This document shows positions 1-7,912 of a stretch of 17,040 bases of DNA, in pieces. Each line of letters opens with the position of its first letter. The stretch's first letter is position 1. This stretch comes from an uncultured Brevinema sp. (lineage in GTDB: Bacteria > Spirochaetota > Brevinematia > Brevinematales > Brevinemataceae). The notes beneath the pieces were generated by a model that was not told where the DNA came from, did no database searches, and was given only the letters and a program-made list of their open reading frames with translations. The DNA is taken from the NCBI GenBank assembly GCA_947036575.1, contig CAMQSH010000022.1, forward strand, positions 1-17,040, given 5' to 3'. A program made the position numbers and the translations under genes.

Positions 1-520
1 AAAAATATTCACACATTTTTTTTTGTTCAAGAATAGAAAAATCTTTAATATCTTGGTTGTTTTTTTGTAAGTTGAGTTGAAGAAGTTCTTCAAAAGAACT
101 TCTTATTTGAGGATCATCAAAAGCTTTATTTATTCTTTCAAGATCTTCTGCTGGAGTGATAATATTATATTTTTCTTGCCAATAATTATAACTAATAATT
201 TCAAATAAATTAGCCTGTCTTCTAAATAATACATTTTGAGAATTATCTTGTAAAGTTGGATAAGTACTGTAAGAAATTTGACCTTGTGATTTAATAGCAC
301 GTAGTTTTTCAGGGGTTGCTGATAGACTTTTTCCTAAACAAAAAGGGCAATAATGTTCTTCACTCCCTATATTGGTAGGAGTTATTGTTATAACATTTTT
401 ATTAGTAGTAAAGATAGGAGCGCTTCTATAAGGAGTATAAATAGTGTGTTGATCAAAGATAGGATTATAATAATTTTCTATCCCAGAAGCATCTTTAGAA
501 ATCCAGTTTTGATTTTTCAT
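1..520 (-). CDS. GalT-like (HIT superfamily, possibly DUF4921) protein, N-terminal part
   Basis: An open frame runs leftward from an ATG at 520-518 to the window edge, 173 codons with no stop, so the gene is cut off. The start is preceded by AAAGG four bases upstream, 21 bp after the stop of the small membrane gene, so it is probably the last visible gene of the leftward operon. Residues 58-61 are C-P-F-C, followed by T-P-E-K at 69-72. This Cys-x-x-Cys plus 'TPE' arrangement resembles the zinc-binding N-terminal part of galactose-1-phosphate uridylyltransferase relatives and of the DUF4921 family. The catalytic H-x-H-x-H region would lie beyond the window, so enzymatic activity cannot be judged. 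Seen: the open frame and the motif. Inferred: family membership; no substrate can be named. Confidence 0.75.
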   Translation of the reverse strand, partial: MKNQNWISKDASGIENYYNPIFDQHTIYTPYRSAPIFTTNKNVITITPTNIGSEEHYCPFCLGKSLSATPEKLRAIKSQGQISYSTYPTLQDNSQNVLFRRQANLFEIISYNYWQEKYNIITPAEDLERINKAFDDPQIRSSFEELLQLNLQKNNQDIKDFSILEQKKMCEYF

Positions 521-541
521 AATACCTTTCTTTTAATATAA

Positions 542-757
542 TTATTTTTTTGTAGTAAAATAGCGAAAAGCGAAAGAAAAGGTAACTAAAAAAATGCCAC
601 CCCATAATAAATTAGGAGTAATAGGATCCATAAAAGGATTTCCTATAATTAAAAATTCATAAATAGTAAATAAAGTAATAATAGTGGTAAAACTCACAAA
701 AAGGATAATAAAAGGGATGTGAGATTTAGTTATTGGTGAGGATTTCTTTTCTGGCAT
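542..757 (-). CDS. Small two-TM membrane protein (71 aa)
   Basis: A short gene encoding 71 residues. I place the start at the ATG at 757-755 because AGGAG lies at 769-765, seven bases upstream. An earlier in-frame TTG at 787 has no such site. The start overlaps the end of the preceding TPR gene by 32 bp, which implies translational coupling. The N-terminus is short and basic (PEKKSSPITK), followed by two hydrophobic segments at about residues 14-38 and 51-66, and a C-terminal F-T-T-K-K. I recognise no family. Its position between a membrane TPR protein and a GalT-like gene suggests it is co-expressed with the TPR protein and might be a membrane partner of it, but that is inference only. Confidence 0.7.
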   Translation of the reverse strand: MPEKKSSPITKSHIPFIILFVSFTTIITLFTIYEFLIIGNPFMDPITPNLLWGGIFLVTFSFAFRYFTTKK

Positions 758-2120
758 CCATAAGCTCCTGTATATTATTTTGATCAAATACGGTAATATT
801 TTTTTTATTAAATCTAGCTCTAATCTCTGATAAAATAGGACCAGCAGAAATAACGAAAATTTGAGCTATTCCTCTAGATTCAATAGCAACAATTAAACGG
901 GTAGCGACATCGGCTGGAAGAGGGTCATGAGAACACCAAAATGATAAAACATTTTTTCTTCTTCTAATTGCACGCCATTTAGCTGATGATTCTGAGACAA
1001 AAAAATCAAAGGTTTCATCCCCAAAACTTTGAATAGAATCTATTTTATAACTAAGAGAGATGATAAAATCAGAAATCATATCTACTAAATCAGAGCCTTT
1101 ATGAGTAAGAATATCTGTGAAAAAATCATGAACTCTACGACCATAATATAATTCAAATTTTTGAGCAACGTCAAGATATTTTTTATCAATCTGTAATATT
1201 TTTTCCCATTCTTTCAAAGTAAGATGCATAAGCTCTTTTGATAAATAATATTCTGCCAATTGGTAGTGCGTATCTAGAACATCTTTTTTTTCAAGGAGAA
1301 AACTTTTATTACTTTCAATAATAAGACGAGCTTTTTCTAATGATTTTATATAATTAGCATGCTGATTTTGAGATTTATAAATAGCAATTACTTTTCTTAT
1401 AGCTCTAAAGGAGAAAAGAGGATCATTGAATTTCTCAATATCACTATAATATTTTAAGGCTTTGTCAACATCTTTCATGATCTCACAAATTTCGGCTAAT
1501 TTAAATAAATAATCAGGGTCTGTAGTATCAAGTTCGAGAAGATGGGAAAAAGCTTGAGAAGCTTCTGTATACATATTTAAAGAAAAATAAATATAAGATA
1601 AAGCTCTGTAAGCCTGTATATCTTTAGAGTTTAACTCTATAACATTTTTATAGATAGCAATGGCTTGTTTGAAATCATCTTTTTTATGATAAATATCGCC
1701 TAACAAAGAAAGAAATTGAGTGTTTTTAGGATCTAAAATTAATAATTTTTCTAATATTTCAGAAGCTTCTAAAAGAAGGTTTTTTTCGTTATACCAAGTT
1801 GCTAATCGAAATAATGGTATTGTTGCAAGTTCAGGTAATAAACTTGGTATTCGTACAAGTTTCTCAAAAACTTCAACAGCTTGTTCTTTTTTATCTGTTG
1901 TCCAATATATATCACCTAGAATACTTAACATTTTGGTATTAGAAGATTCTTTTTTTAAAATATCAAGAATAAGAATTTCAGCAGCTTCAAAATTTCGTTG
2001 ATCTAGAAATTCTTGAAGTTGAGAGTTTCTATTAGGAACAATAATAATAAAATAAACAAGTACTAAACCAATCAATGCAACACAGGAAATAGCAACAATA
2101 TAAATTATATGTTCAAACAT
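726..2120 (-). CDS. Membrane-anchored TPR protein with Mrr-like C-terminal domain
   Basis: The chosen start is the ATG at 2120 (464 aa), 10 bp after the stop of the upstream gene, with a weak GGGA site. Upstream in-frame non-ATG codons would overlap that gene by about 150 bp and add an implausible N-terminus. Residues 5-28 form one transmembrane helix followed by P-N-R-N, which suggests the remainder is cytoplasmic, a topology like LapB/YciM though no rubredoxin-type Cys pairs are present. Residues about 33-325 are tandem TPRs with typical W/Y-L-G-x-I-Y and A-x-x-x-Y/F spacing. Residues 327-464 are different: helix, then 'ETFDFFV', 'VLSFWCSH', 'IFVISAG' and 'ITVFDQNNIQELM' in the order of an Mrr/restriction-endonuclease-like fold, but the usual Q-x-K is replaced by W-C-S. 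The TPR assignment is firm; the C-terminal fold is a hypothesis. Confidence 0.85.
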   Translation of the reverse strand: MFEHIIYIVAISCVALIGLVLVYFIIIVPNRNSQLQEFLDQRNFEAAEILILDILKKESSNTKMLSILGDIYWTTDKKEQAVEVFEKLVRIPSLLPELATIPLFRLATWYNEKNLLLEASEILEKLLILDPKNTQFLSLLGDIYHKKDDFKQAIAIYKNVIELNSKDIQAYRALSYIYFSLNMYTEASQAFSHLLELDTTDPDYLFKLAEICEIMKDVDKALKYYSDIEKFNDPLFSFRAIRKVIAIYKSQNQHANYIKSLEKARLIIESNKSFLLEKKDVLDTHYQLAEYYLSKELMHLTLKEWEKILQIDKKYLDVAQKFELYYGRRVHDFFTDILTHKGSDLVDMISDFIISLSYKIDSIQSFGDETFDFFVSESSAKWRAIRRRKNVLSFWCSHDPLPADVATRLIVAIESRGIAQIFVISAGPILSEIRARFNKKNITVFDQNNIQELMDARKEILTNN

Positions 2121-2130
2121 AAATATCCCA

Positions 2131-2865
2131 TTAAATAATTCTCTTTTTTTCGTATTTTGAGTCAGGGTTGGGTATAATATCAGGATTGAGGAAAGGCCAA
2201 CTTTTATCTTGTGATTTAGGAGTTTCTTCAGATTTTTCTTCGGGAAAAGCAAATTCTGGGTTAGATAGTAAAGTAACAGCATTTTCTATAGCACTGCGTT
2301 CAAGACTTGGAGTGGTGTTTGCATCCAGATATTGTTGCCAGACAGCAAGACTATTTTCTTTGTCTTGATTGAGAAAATGAATAGTTCCTATCATTCTTAA
2401 AGCATCATAGAGTTTATCATTATAAAAATAAGCCTCTTGAAATTCAGGTAAGGCAGAAGAGTACAATTCTAAAGAAAATAATGCCAAAGCTCTATTATAA
2501 AAAGCAGTAGCTAATCTTTGTTTATAAATAGGGTCATCGATATTTAATTCTAAAAAACGTCCATATAATTCTGCTGCAGGATGATAAAGTTGTTCAGAGA
2601 GATAAAAACTCGCTAATCTAAATAAATCATGATGAGTAATACTTTCTGTTAGGTATTTTATTTTTAATTCACCTAACTCAGGTAATAAAGGAGGTAAATT
2701 TTCTATTTCTGTAGTAATAGGATTATTAGGGTCTACAGGAGTAAGTGTTTCTACATTTGTTGGGACAGGAGTAGTAGTTTCAGTATTATTATCTACTTGA
2801 CCATAAGATGGAATAAATGATAATAATAAAATATAAAAATGAATAAAAAATATCTTATAAACTAT
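2131..2865 (-). CDS. Secreted/periplasmic TPR protein, apparent AUA start
   Basis: The open frame has no ATG or GTG near its 5' end. AAGGGG at 2878-2873 is followed after seven bases by ATA (2865-2863). Starting there gives a 244-aa product beginning M-V-Y-K and a textbook signal peptide (hydrophobic I5 to P19, S-Y-G at 20-22) with likely cleavage before Q23. There is no lipobox cysteine. An in-frame TTG at 2931 would overlap the EIIA gene by 38 bp, lacks a site as good, and buries the signal peptide 22 residues in. Residues 25-60 are a Thr/Pro-rich linker, then TPR-like helices at about 75-205 (ITHHDLFRLASFYL, AFYNRALALF, DALRMIGTIHF), then a Glu/Lys/Pro-rich tail. It probably acts outside the cytoplasmic membrane, next to the membrane TPR protein encoded 10 bp downstream. 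Function unknown. Confidence 0.8.
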   Translation of the reverse strand: MVYKIFFIHFYILLLSFIPSYGQVDNNTETTTPVPTNVETLTPVDPNNPITTEIENLPPLLPELGELKIKYLTESITHHDLFRLASFYLSEQLYHPAAELYGRFLELNIDDPIYKQRLATAFYNRALALFSLELYSSALPEFQEAYFYNDKLYDALRMIGTIHFLNQDKENSLAVWQQYLDANTTPSLERSAIENAVTLLSNPEFAFPEEKSEETPKSQDKSWPFLNPDIIPNPDSKYEKKRII

Positions 2866-2893
2866 TCGTAGTCCCCTTAAAAAAATATAAAAA

Positions 2894-3364
2894 TTAACCG
2901 TTTTGTGTTTCAGTAATACGCCGAATAACAATATCTTTTAAATCAGATGCTGTATGAGCTTCTTTTAATGATGCCATGAGATCAGTGTTTTCACAAGTTT
3001 CTACAATAATTTTGAGCATTTCTAACTGTTCTTGAGGTTGTCCTTCTGAGTCAATAATTGCTGCAAAAAATAATTGAGTAGGAATTTTATCATAAGATTC
3101 AAAATCTTTACCATCTGCTACATAAAATACAGCTAATTTCATAGAACCAATATTTGGGATACGAGCATGAGGAATGGCAAGAGCTTTGCCTAAACCTGTA
3201 GATCCTTTTTGTTCTCTATTCCAAAGAGCTGTAAAAACAGTTTTATTGTCTAATCCATAAGCCTTTTCAAAAAAAGTAGCGATTTCTTGAACAATCCCTT
3301 CTTTATTTGAAGCTGATATTCCGATTTGAAATGCTTTATCTGTAAGAATGTCTTTTAAGAGCAT
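2894..3364 (-). CDS. PTS EIIA-type domain protein (PtsN/fructose family)
   Basis: A 156-aa protein spanning a complete PTS_EIIA type 2 domain. The ATG at 3364 follows GGAGG (3374-3370) by five bases. The phospho-accepting histidine is H66 in A-L-A-I-P-H-A-R, preceded by 'STGLGKA'; the C-terminal 'EQLEMLKIIVETCENTDLMASL' matches the family's last helices. In this family the histidine takes phosphate from HPr or NPr; single-domain versions often regulate rather than transport. No EIIB, EIIC, EI or HPr gene is visible here, and the gene sits between alaS and two TPR genes, so a regulatory role is more likely than sugar uptake, but that is inference. The gene ends 28 bp before the start of the secreted TPR gene, consistent with cotranscription. 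Confidence 0.9.
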   Translation of the reverse strand: MLLKDILTDKAFQIGISASNKEGIVQEIATFFEKAYGLDNKTVFTALWNREQKGSTGLGKALAIPHARIPNIGSMKLAVFYVADGKDFESYDKIPTQLFFAAIIDSEGQPQEQLEMLKIIVETCENTDLMASLKEAHTASDLKDIVIRRITETQNG

Positions 3365-3375
3365 AGTATCCTCCA

Positions 3376-3394
3376 GTTATCTATGAATGATAAC
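3376..3394 (-). other. Hairpin abutting the EIIA ribosome binding site
   Basis: On the minus-strand transcript, GTTATC and GATAAC pair perfectly over 6 bp with a 7-base loop, ending one base before the GGAGG of the EIIA gene, in the 49-bp gap after alaS. It has no U-tract, so it is not a terminator. It could be an mRNA processing or translational control element, or chance in AT-rich DNA. Confidence 0.35.
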
Positions 3395-3413
3395 GATTTT
3401 TATTTTGTTATAT

Positions 3414-6041
3414 TTAAGAGATTAAATTTTTTATGATTTCTAATGATTTTTCTAGGGCATCTTTGAGATGAGTGCCATTTTTACCACCAGCCATTGCTTG
3501 ATCTGGTTTTCCACCACCATTACCTTCAATAATAGGAGCTATTTGTTTGACCAAATCTCCTGCTTTTATGGTATCTGTTAAATTTTTTGAAACAATAACA
3601 TTTAGCACAGCACCGCCATCAGATTTATGAGCGCCTAATACTAACACACCAGATTCTATAGAGCTTTTAAAATGATCTCCCAAATCTTGAATAAGATCAA
3701 ATTTTACTTCTGCAATGATAACTGTTTTAGAGTTAATAGTATGAGCTTTAGTTTGTAATTCAGTAAAAAAAGTCTTTGCTAATAAAGAATTTAATCTTTT
3801 GATTTCTTTATCTTTTTGTTTGGATTCGTCAAGCACTTTATTTAGTCTTTCTAAGATATCATGAGTCCCACATTTTAGTGTTTGGGCAACATGTTGTTCT
3901 AAAGCTAAAGAAGTATTAATATAATCAAGAGCTGATTTCCCTACTAATGCTTCTAATCTTCTTGTACCAGCAGAAACAGATGATTCATTAACAATAGTTA
4001 GCACGCCAATCTCTCCAGAAGAGGATATATGAGTCCCACCACATAATTCTATAGAATTACCCATCGTAACAACACGAACAATATCCCCATATTTTTCTTC
4101 AAAAGCAGCAACAGCACCACTAGCTTTTGCTTGATCTATAGGCATTTCTGTGATATTTGTTAGATGATTGTCTATAATATCTTTGTTGGTAAGAGCAGTT
4201 ATTTTTTCTAATTCTGTAGGAGAAATAGCCTTTGGGTGCGTGAAGTCAATTCTAAGTCTATTATCGCCAACCCAAGATCCTGCTTGACTAATATGATTCC
4301 CTAAGACAGCACGTAATGCTTTGAATAACAAATGAGCTGCACTATGATTACGAGCAATATCTTGTTTTCTCTCTTCATCTACAATTGCTAGGACAAGATC
4401 ATTTTCTTTGAATGATCCTTTTAGTACTTTCCCAAGATGTACGTGTTTTCCTTGAAAAATCTTTGTATCAAAAATTTCTATGATATTTTCTTCATCAATT
4501 TTGATAAGACCACTATCTCCAATTTGTCCACCTTTTTCGCCATAAAAAGGAGTTTTGTCTAGGACAAGAGCTATATTATCTCCGGTAGTACAAGAAGTAA
4601 CTTTGTTAGATTCTTTTACAAGCCCAATAATTTTAGCTTCTGTTTGATGTAGTTCATGACCAAGATAATCAGTATGAGCAATATTCCCAAAGGCATCAAA
4701 ATTAATCCCATCGCCTTTCCAAGCTGATCTAGCTCTTTCTTTTTGCTCTTGCATTAGGATATTAAAACGATCTTGGTCAAAAGTAAGATCTTCATCTTTT
4801 AGGATTTGTTCTGTAAAATCAATAGGAAATCCCATAGAATCATATAATAAAAAGGCATCATCACCACTTATAATTTTGTTATTGGAGGATTTTGCTTGAC
4901 TGATTAATTCTTTGATTTTATCGAATCCTTTATTCAAGGTACGGAAAAAAGATTCTTCTTCGGAGCGTATTACAGATTCAATAGAAGATTGTTTGTCTTT
5001 AATTTCAGGGAAAGTATCACCCATCATGGTAACCACAATGTTTACAAGTTTATATAAAAAAGGTTTTTTGTAGCCTAACTCTCTACCAAAACGAATAGCA
5101 CGGCGTAATATTTTACGGATAACATAGCCACGACCTTCATTGGAAGGGATGATGCCATCGCCAATAGCAAAAGTTAAAGCTCTAATATGATCGGCAATAA
5201 CACGATGTGGGGTGCCTTCTATACCAACTTGATAAGGAACAGAAGAATCTTTTGCTAAAAATTCAATGATAGGTGAAAAAAGATCTGTGTCATAGTTAGA
5301 TAATTTGTTTTGAAGAACAGCAGTGATTCTTTCGAATCCCATTCCTGTATCTACGTGTTTTGCAGGAAGTTCTTGAAGAGAACCATCTTCTTGTCTATTA
5401 TATTGTATAAAAACAAGATTCCACAATTCAATAAATAAAGGATCATCAGCATTAATACCTTTTTCTCCTATGCTTTTAGAAAGATTTGGCGTTAAATCAA
5501 TATGAATCTCAGAACAAGGTCCACAAGGTCCTGTTGCTCCCATTTCCCAAAAATTTTCTTTTTTGCCATATTTTAAAACATGTGTTTTATCAACATCAGT
5601 TTCTTTTAGCCAAAGATCAAAACTTTCCTCATCTGTTTCATAAACAGTAATATAAAGTCTTTCTTTTGGTAAGTTCCACTTTTTTGTGAGTAATTCCCAA
5701 GCCCATATGATAGCTTCTTTTTTGTAATAATCACCAAAACTCCAGTTTCCTAGCATTTCAAAAAAAGTATGATGATAGGTATCTCTTCCTACATCATCAA
5801 AATCATTATGTTTACCAGAAACACGCATTACTTTTTGAGTATCGACGGCTCTCTTAAAGGGTCTAGAACCAGTATTGAGAAAAACATCTTTGAATTGATT
5901 CATCCCAGCATTGGTAAATAATAAAGTTTGATCATTATCAGGAATTAAGGAAGCAGAAGAAACAACAGTATGTTCTTTGTTTTTAAAAAACTCGATAAAT
6001 TCTTGCCTGATCTCTTGGGATGATTTGAAAGATTGATTCAT
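3414..6041 (-). CDS. alaS: Alanyl-tRNA synthetase
   Basis: A full-length AlaRS of 875 aa, the usual bacterial size, which charges tRNA-Ala in the cytoplasm. The ATG at 6041 follows GAGG by seven bases. Domains in order: class II catalytic domain with 'TNAGMNQFKDVFL' at 43-55, 'HHTFFEMLGNWSFGDYY' at 90-106 and the motif-3 region 'GYVIRKILRRAIRFGRE' at 305-321; the editing domain with H566/H570 (H-S-A-A-H) and C667/H671 (C-G-G-T-H) as the zinc-binding and deacylation residues; and the C-terminal DHHA1/C-Ala domain with 'GGGKPDQAMAGG' at 842-853. All key residues are intact. It heads the tightly packed leftward run of genes. A promoter with a palindrome in its -10 region lies 30-45 bp upstream. 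Confidence 0.98.
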   Translation of the reverse strand: MNQSFKSSQEIRQEFIEFFKNKEHTVVSSASLIPDNDQTLLFTNAGMNQFKDVFLNTGSRPFKRAVDTQKVMRVSGKHNDFDDVGRDTYHHTFFEMLGNWSFGDYYKKEAIIWAWELLTKKWNLPKERLYITVYETDEESFDLWLKETDVDKTHVLKYGKKENFWEMGATGPCGPCSEIHIDLTPNLSKSIGEKGINADDPLFIELWNLVFIQYNRQEDGSLQELPAKHVDTGMGFERITAVLQNKLSNYDTDLFSPIIEFLAKDSSVPYQVGIEGTPHRVIADHIRALTFAIGDGIIPSNEGRGYVIRKILRRAIRFGRELGYKKPFLYKLVNIVVTMMGDTFPEIKDKQSSIESVIRSEEESFFRTLNKGFDKIKELISQAKSSNNKIISGDDAFLLYDSMGFPIDFTEQILKDEDLTFDQDRFNILMQEQKERARSAWKGDGINFDAFGNIAHTDYLGHELHQTEAKIIGLVKESNKVTSCTTGDNIALVLDKTPFYGEKGGQIGDSGLIKIDEENIIEIFDTKIFQGKHVHLGKVLKGSFKENDLVLAIVDEERKQDIARNHSAAHLLFKALRAVLGNHISQAGSWVGDNRLRIDFTHPKAISPTELEKITALTNKDIIDNHLTNITEMPIDQAKASGAVAAFEEKYGDIVRVVTMGNSIELCGGTHISSSGEIGVLTIVNESSVSAGTRRLEALVGKSALDYINTSLALEQHVAQTLKCGTHDILERLNKVLDESKQKDKEIKRLNSLLAKTFFTELQTKAHTINSKTVIIAEVKFDLIQDLGDHFKSSIESGVLVLGAHKSDGGAVLNVIVSKNLTDTIKAGDLVKQIAPIIEGNGGGKPDQAMAGGKNGTHLKDALEKSLEIIKNLIS

Positions 6042-6070
6042 ATTTAAGCCTCTATATATACAATGTATGT

Positions 6071-6085
6071 GTATAATGATTATAA
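6071..6085 (-). promoter_or_regulatory. alaS -10 region with PerR/Fur-like palindrome
   Basis: On the minus strand, positions 6085-6071 read T-TATAATCATTATA-C. TATAAT at 6084-6079 is a perfect -10 hexamer for alaS, although no good -35 lies 17 bases upstream (TTTTAT). The 13-bp palindrome matches 14 of 15 positions of the PerR-box consensus TTATAATNATTATAA and is identical to the one at the acpP promoter. It may be an operator, or simply a -10 element readable on both strands. Confidence 0.5.
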
Positions 6086-6134
6086 CTTATAATAATAAAA
6101 AATAAAAGATTTTCTATAAAAATAAATGATAAAA

Positions 6135-7838
6135 TTATCCTATAGAAATTTTTTCTGCAGGAGTACGTGTTAGGTTTATTTTGTTGGAAGTGTTTATTAA
6201 AGCTAACATGACTGTTGTTGGGCCTATACGCCCTAAGATCATTGTAATAGCAATGAGTGTTTTAGATATTTCTGATAAAGAGCCAGTAATTCCTGTAGAT
6301 ACACCGACTGTGCCATATGCGGAGACGGTTTCGTATGCGGCACTAGAAAGACTAACATTATCAAAAAAACATAATGCTAAGGTAACAAAAAATATCCACG
6401 AAAGAGAATTAAAAGCTAAAGACCATGCTTGGTTGACAAGAGAATCATCTATTCTTTTTCCAAATACAATATAATCGGGAGAATTATTCAGAGAGGCTTT
6501 TACATATGCAAGTAATAAAACAAAAGTTGTCGTTTTAATTCCTCCCCCTGTAGAACCAGGAGAAGCACCTATATACATAAATAATAAGGACATGAGGCGA
6601 GAAGCTTCGTTTGTTTGAGAGAGATCAATAGTGTTAAATCCTGCAGTACGTAAATTTACAGAGGCAAATAAAGAGCGAAGGAGTTGTTGATGTCTAGGTA
6701 AATCTAGTAAAGTATTATTTTTTTCAAGGATAAAAAATCCTAATGTTCCTACTACAATAAGTATTAATGATACACGAATAGCAATTATCGTTTGAAGGGA
6801 TAAAGATTTGGTTTCTTTATGGATAAATCTATCTTTAATATCTAACCAAATACCAAAACCAAGTCCTCCAATAATAATAGAAAGCATAATAGCCAAATTA
6901 ATAGTGATATCATCATCAAAACCCATTAAAGAATCTGTAAATAAGGCAAATCCAGCATTACAAAAGGAAGAAACTGCATGGAAAATAGAATAAAAAATAG
7001 CATCATCTAGTGGTAAAAATTTAGAAAATCGTGTAAATAAAACAAGGGCAATAGACATTTCTATAAGAAAGGTAAAACTAATAGTAAATCCTAAATAATT
7101 AGTAAGAGTATTATCTCCAGAAGCACTAACACTATTTTTAGCAGATAATTGACCAGTGAGTGATAGTTTTCTTCCTAAGAGGGTAACCATTGTTGTTGTA
7201 ATAGTCACCAAGCCTAGAGATCCAATTTGAATAAGTCCCATGATGATGATTTGTCCAAAACGTGAAAAATAAGTTGCTGTATCGACGACAATAAGACCTG
7301 TTACACAAACAGCAGATACTGCAGTAAAAAAAGCATCAATTAAAGATAGTCTAGGGGAGAGGGGTGGAGTAGCAACAGGAAGCATTAATAGAATAGTTCC
7401 AATAGCGATAACTAACAAAAATGATAAAGTAATTAAAAGACGAAAACTAATTTTAATCTTGGTAAAAATATCAAAAGAACGACGAAGATTTTGGTATAAA
7501 TAAACACCAAGAATAGCTATAGTAATAGCATTGAATAAAGTTTGTAATTTGAGAATGTCATTAACAATAAAAATACTAGTTTGAGAAATATTAATAAAAA
7601 GAATCCAAAACCCTGCTAAAAATAAAGAAGTAATAATAGTAGAATCTTTGAGATAATAGTGGCGAATAAATTCTGTAATCATGTGAATAAAAATAAATAA
7701 TAAACATAGATCAAGCCATAGAGTGATATAAGGTATAGGTACTCTTAAAATACCCTGAGCAAGAAAAAAGATAGTGATTGATAAAATAGAAATACGAGTT
7801 ATAGATAAAACATTTAGAACTACTAAAAAAATATGCAC
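6135..7838 (-). CDS. TrkH/KtrB-family K+ transporter membrane subunit
   Basis: A 567-aa polytopic membrane protein of the Trk/Ktr/HKT superfamily, which moves K+ (some members Na+) through a pore made of four pseudo-repeats. The four pore-loop signatures are visible: V-T-G-L at 179-182, C-N-A-G-F at 293-297, R-T-A-G-F-N-T at 397-403 and Y-G-T-V-G-V-S-T-G at 508-516; 'GSTGGGIKT' at 428-436 is also typical. Each loop keeps its central glycine. The start is GTG at 7838 with GGAG seven bases upstream. The first 130 residues hold about four extra hydrophobic segments before the conserved core begins (SFRLLITLSF), making it longer than a typical ~450-aa KtrB. No TrkA/KtrA regulatory subunit gene is in the window. 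It may be expressed with alaS, since no terminator is evident in the 93-bp gap. Confidence 0.93.
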   Translation of the reverse strand: MHIFLVVLNVLSITRISILSITIFFLAQGILRVPIPYITLWLDLCLLFIFIHMITEFIRHYYLKDSTIITSLFLAGFWILFINISQTSIFIVNDILKLQTLFNAITIAILGVYLYQNLRRSFDIFTKIKISFRLLITLSFLLVIAIGTILLMLPVATPPLSPRLSLIDAFFTAVSAVCVTGLIVVDTATYFSRFGQIIIMGLIQIGSLGLVTITTTMVTLLGRKLSLTGQLSAKNSVSASGDNTLTNYLGFTISFTFLIEMSIALVLFTRFSKFLPLDDAIFYSIFHAVSSFCNAGFALFTDSLMGFDDDITINLAIMLSIIIGGLGFGIWLDIKDRFIHKETKSLSLQTIIAIRVSLILIVVGTLGFFILEKNNTLLDLPRHQQLLRSLFASVNLRTAGFNTIDLSQTNEASRLMSLLFMYIGASPGSTGGGIKTTTFVLLLAYVKASLNNSPDYIVFGKRIDDSLVNQAWSLAFNSLSWIFFVTLALCFFDNVSLSSAAYETVSAYGTVGVSTGITGSLSEISKTLIAITMILGRIGPTTVMLALINTSNKINLTRTPAEKISIG

Positions 7839-7865
7839 AAAAATTCTCCACGAATGATATTAAAT

Positions 7866-7871
7866 AGTATA
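7866..7871 (-). promoter_or_regulatory. Possible trkH -10 element
   Basis: TATACT reads on the minus strand at 7871-7866, 28 bp upstream of the GTG start of the transporter. No convincing -35 hexamer lies at 16-18 bp spacing (ATGATT at 17), so support is limited to position and the -10 match. Confidence 0.25.
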
Positions 7872-7912
7872 ACATAAATTTTAAAAATAATCATGTATTT
7901 AATTTTCAACAA

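Noticed and set aside
353..541. 62-codon plus-strand open frame
   Set aside because: It lies antisense within the GalT-like gene and has no ribosome binding site or recognisable product.
758..787. TTG at 787 as start of the small membrane protein
   Set aside because: The AGGAG at 769-765 lies inside this extension and positions the ribosome at the ATG at 757.
1720..2001. 93-codon plus-strand open frame
   Set aside because: Antisense shadow of the TPR repeats in an AT-rich coding region.
2121..2282. Upstream extension of the membrane TPR gene to 2282
   Set aside because: It would overlap the preceding gene by about 150 bp; ATG 2120 gives a clean TM anchor right after the upstream stop.
3376..3415. 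Possible Fur box around GATAACGATTTTTAT upstream of the EIIA gene
   Set aside because: It does not form the 7-1-7 or 19-bp Fur inverted repeat; only a local 6-bp hairpin is supported.
6181..6474. 97-codon plus-strand open frame
   Set aside because: Antisense to the conserved C-terminal core of the K+ transporter; no family resemblance.
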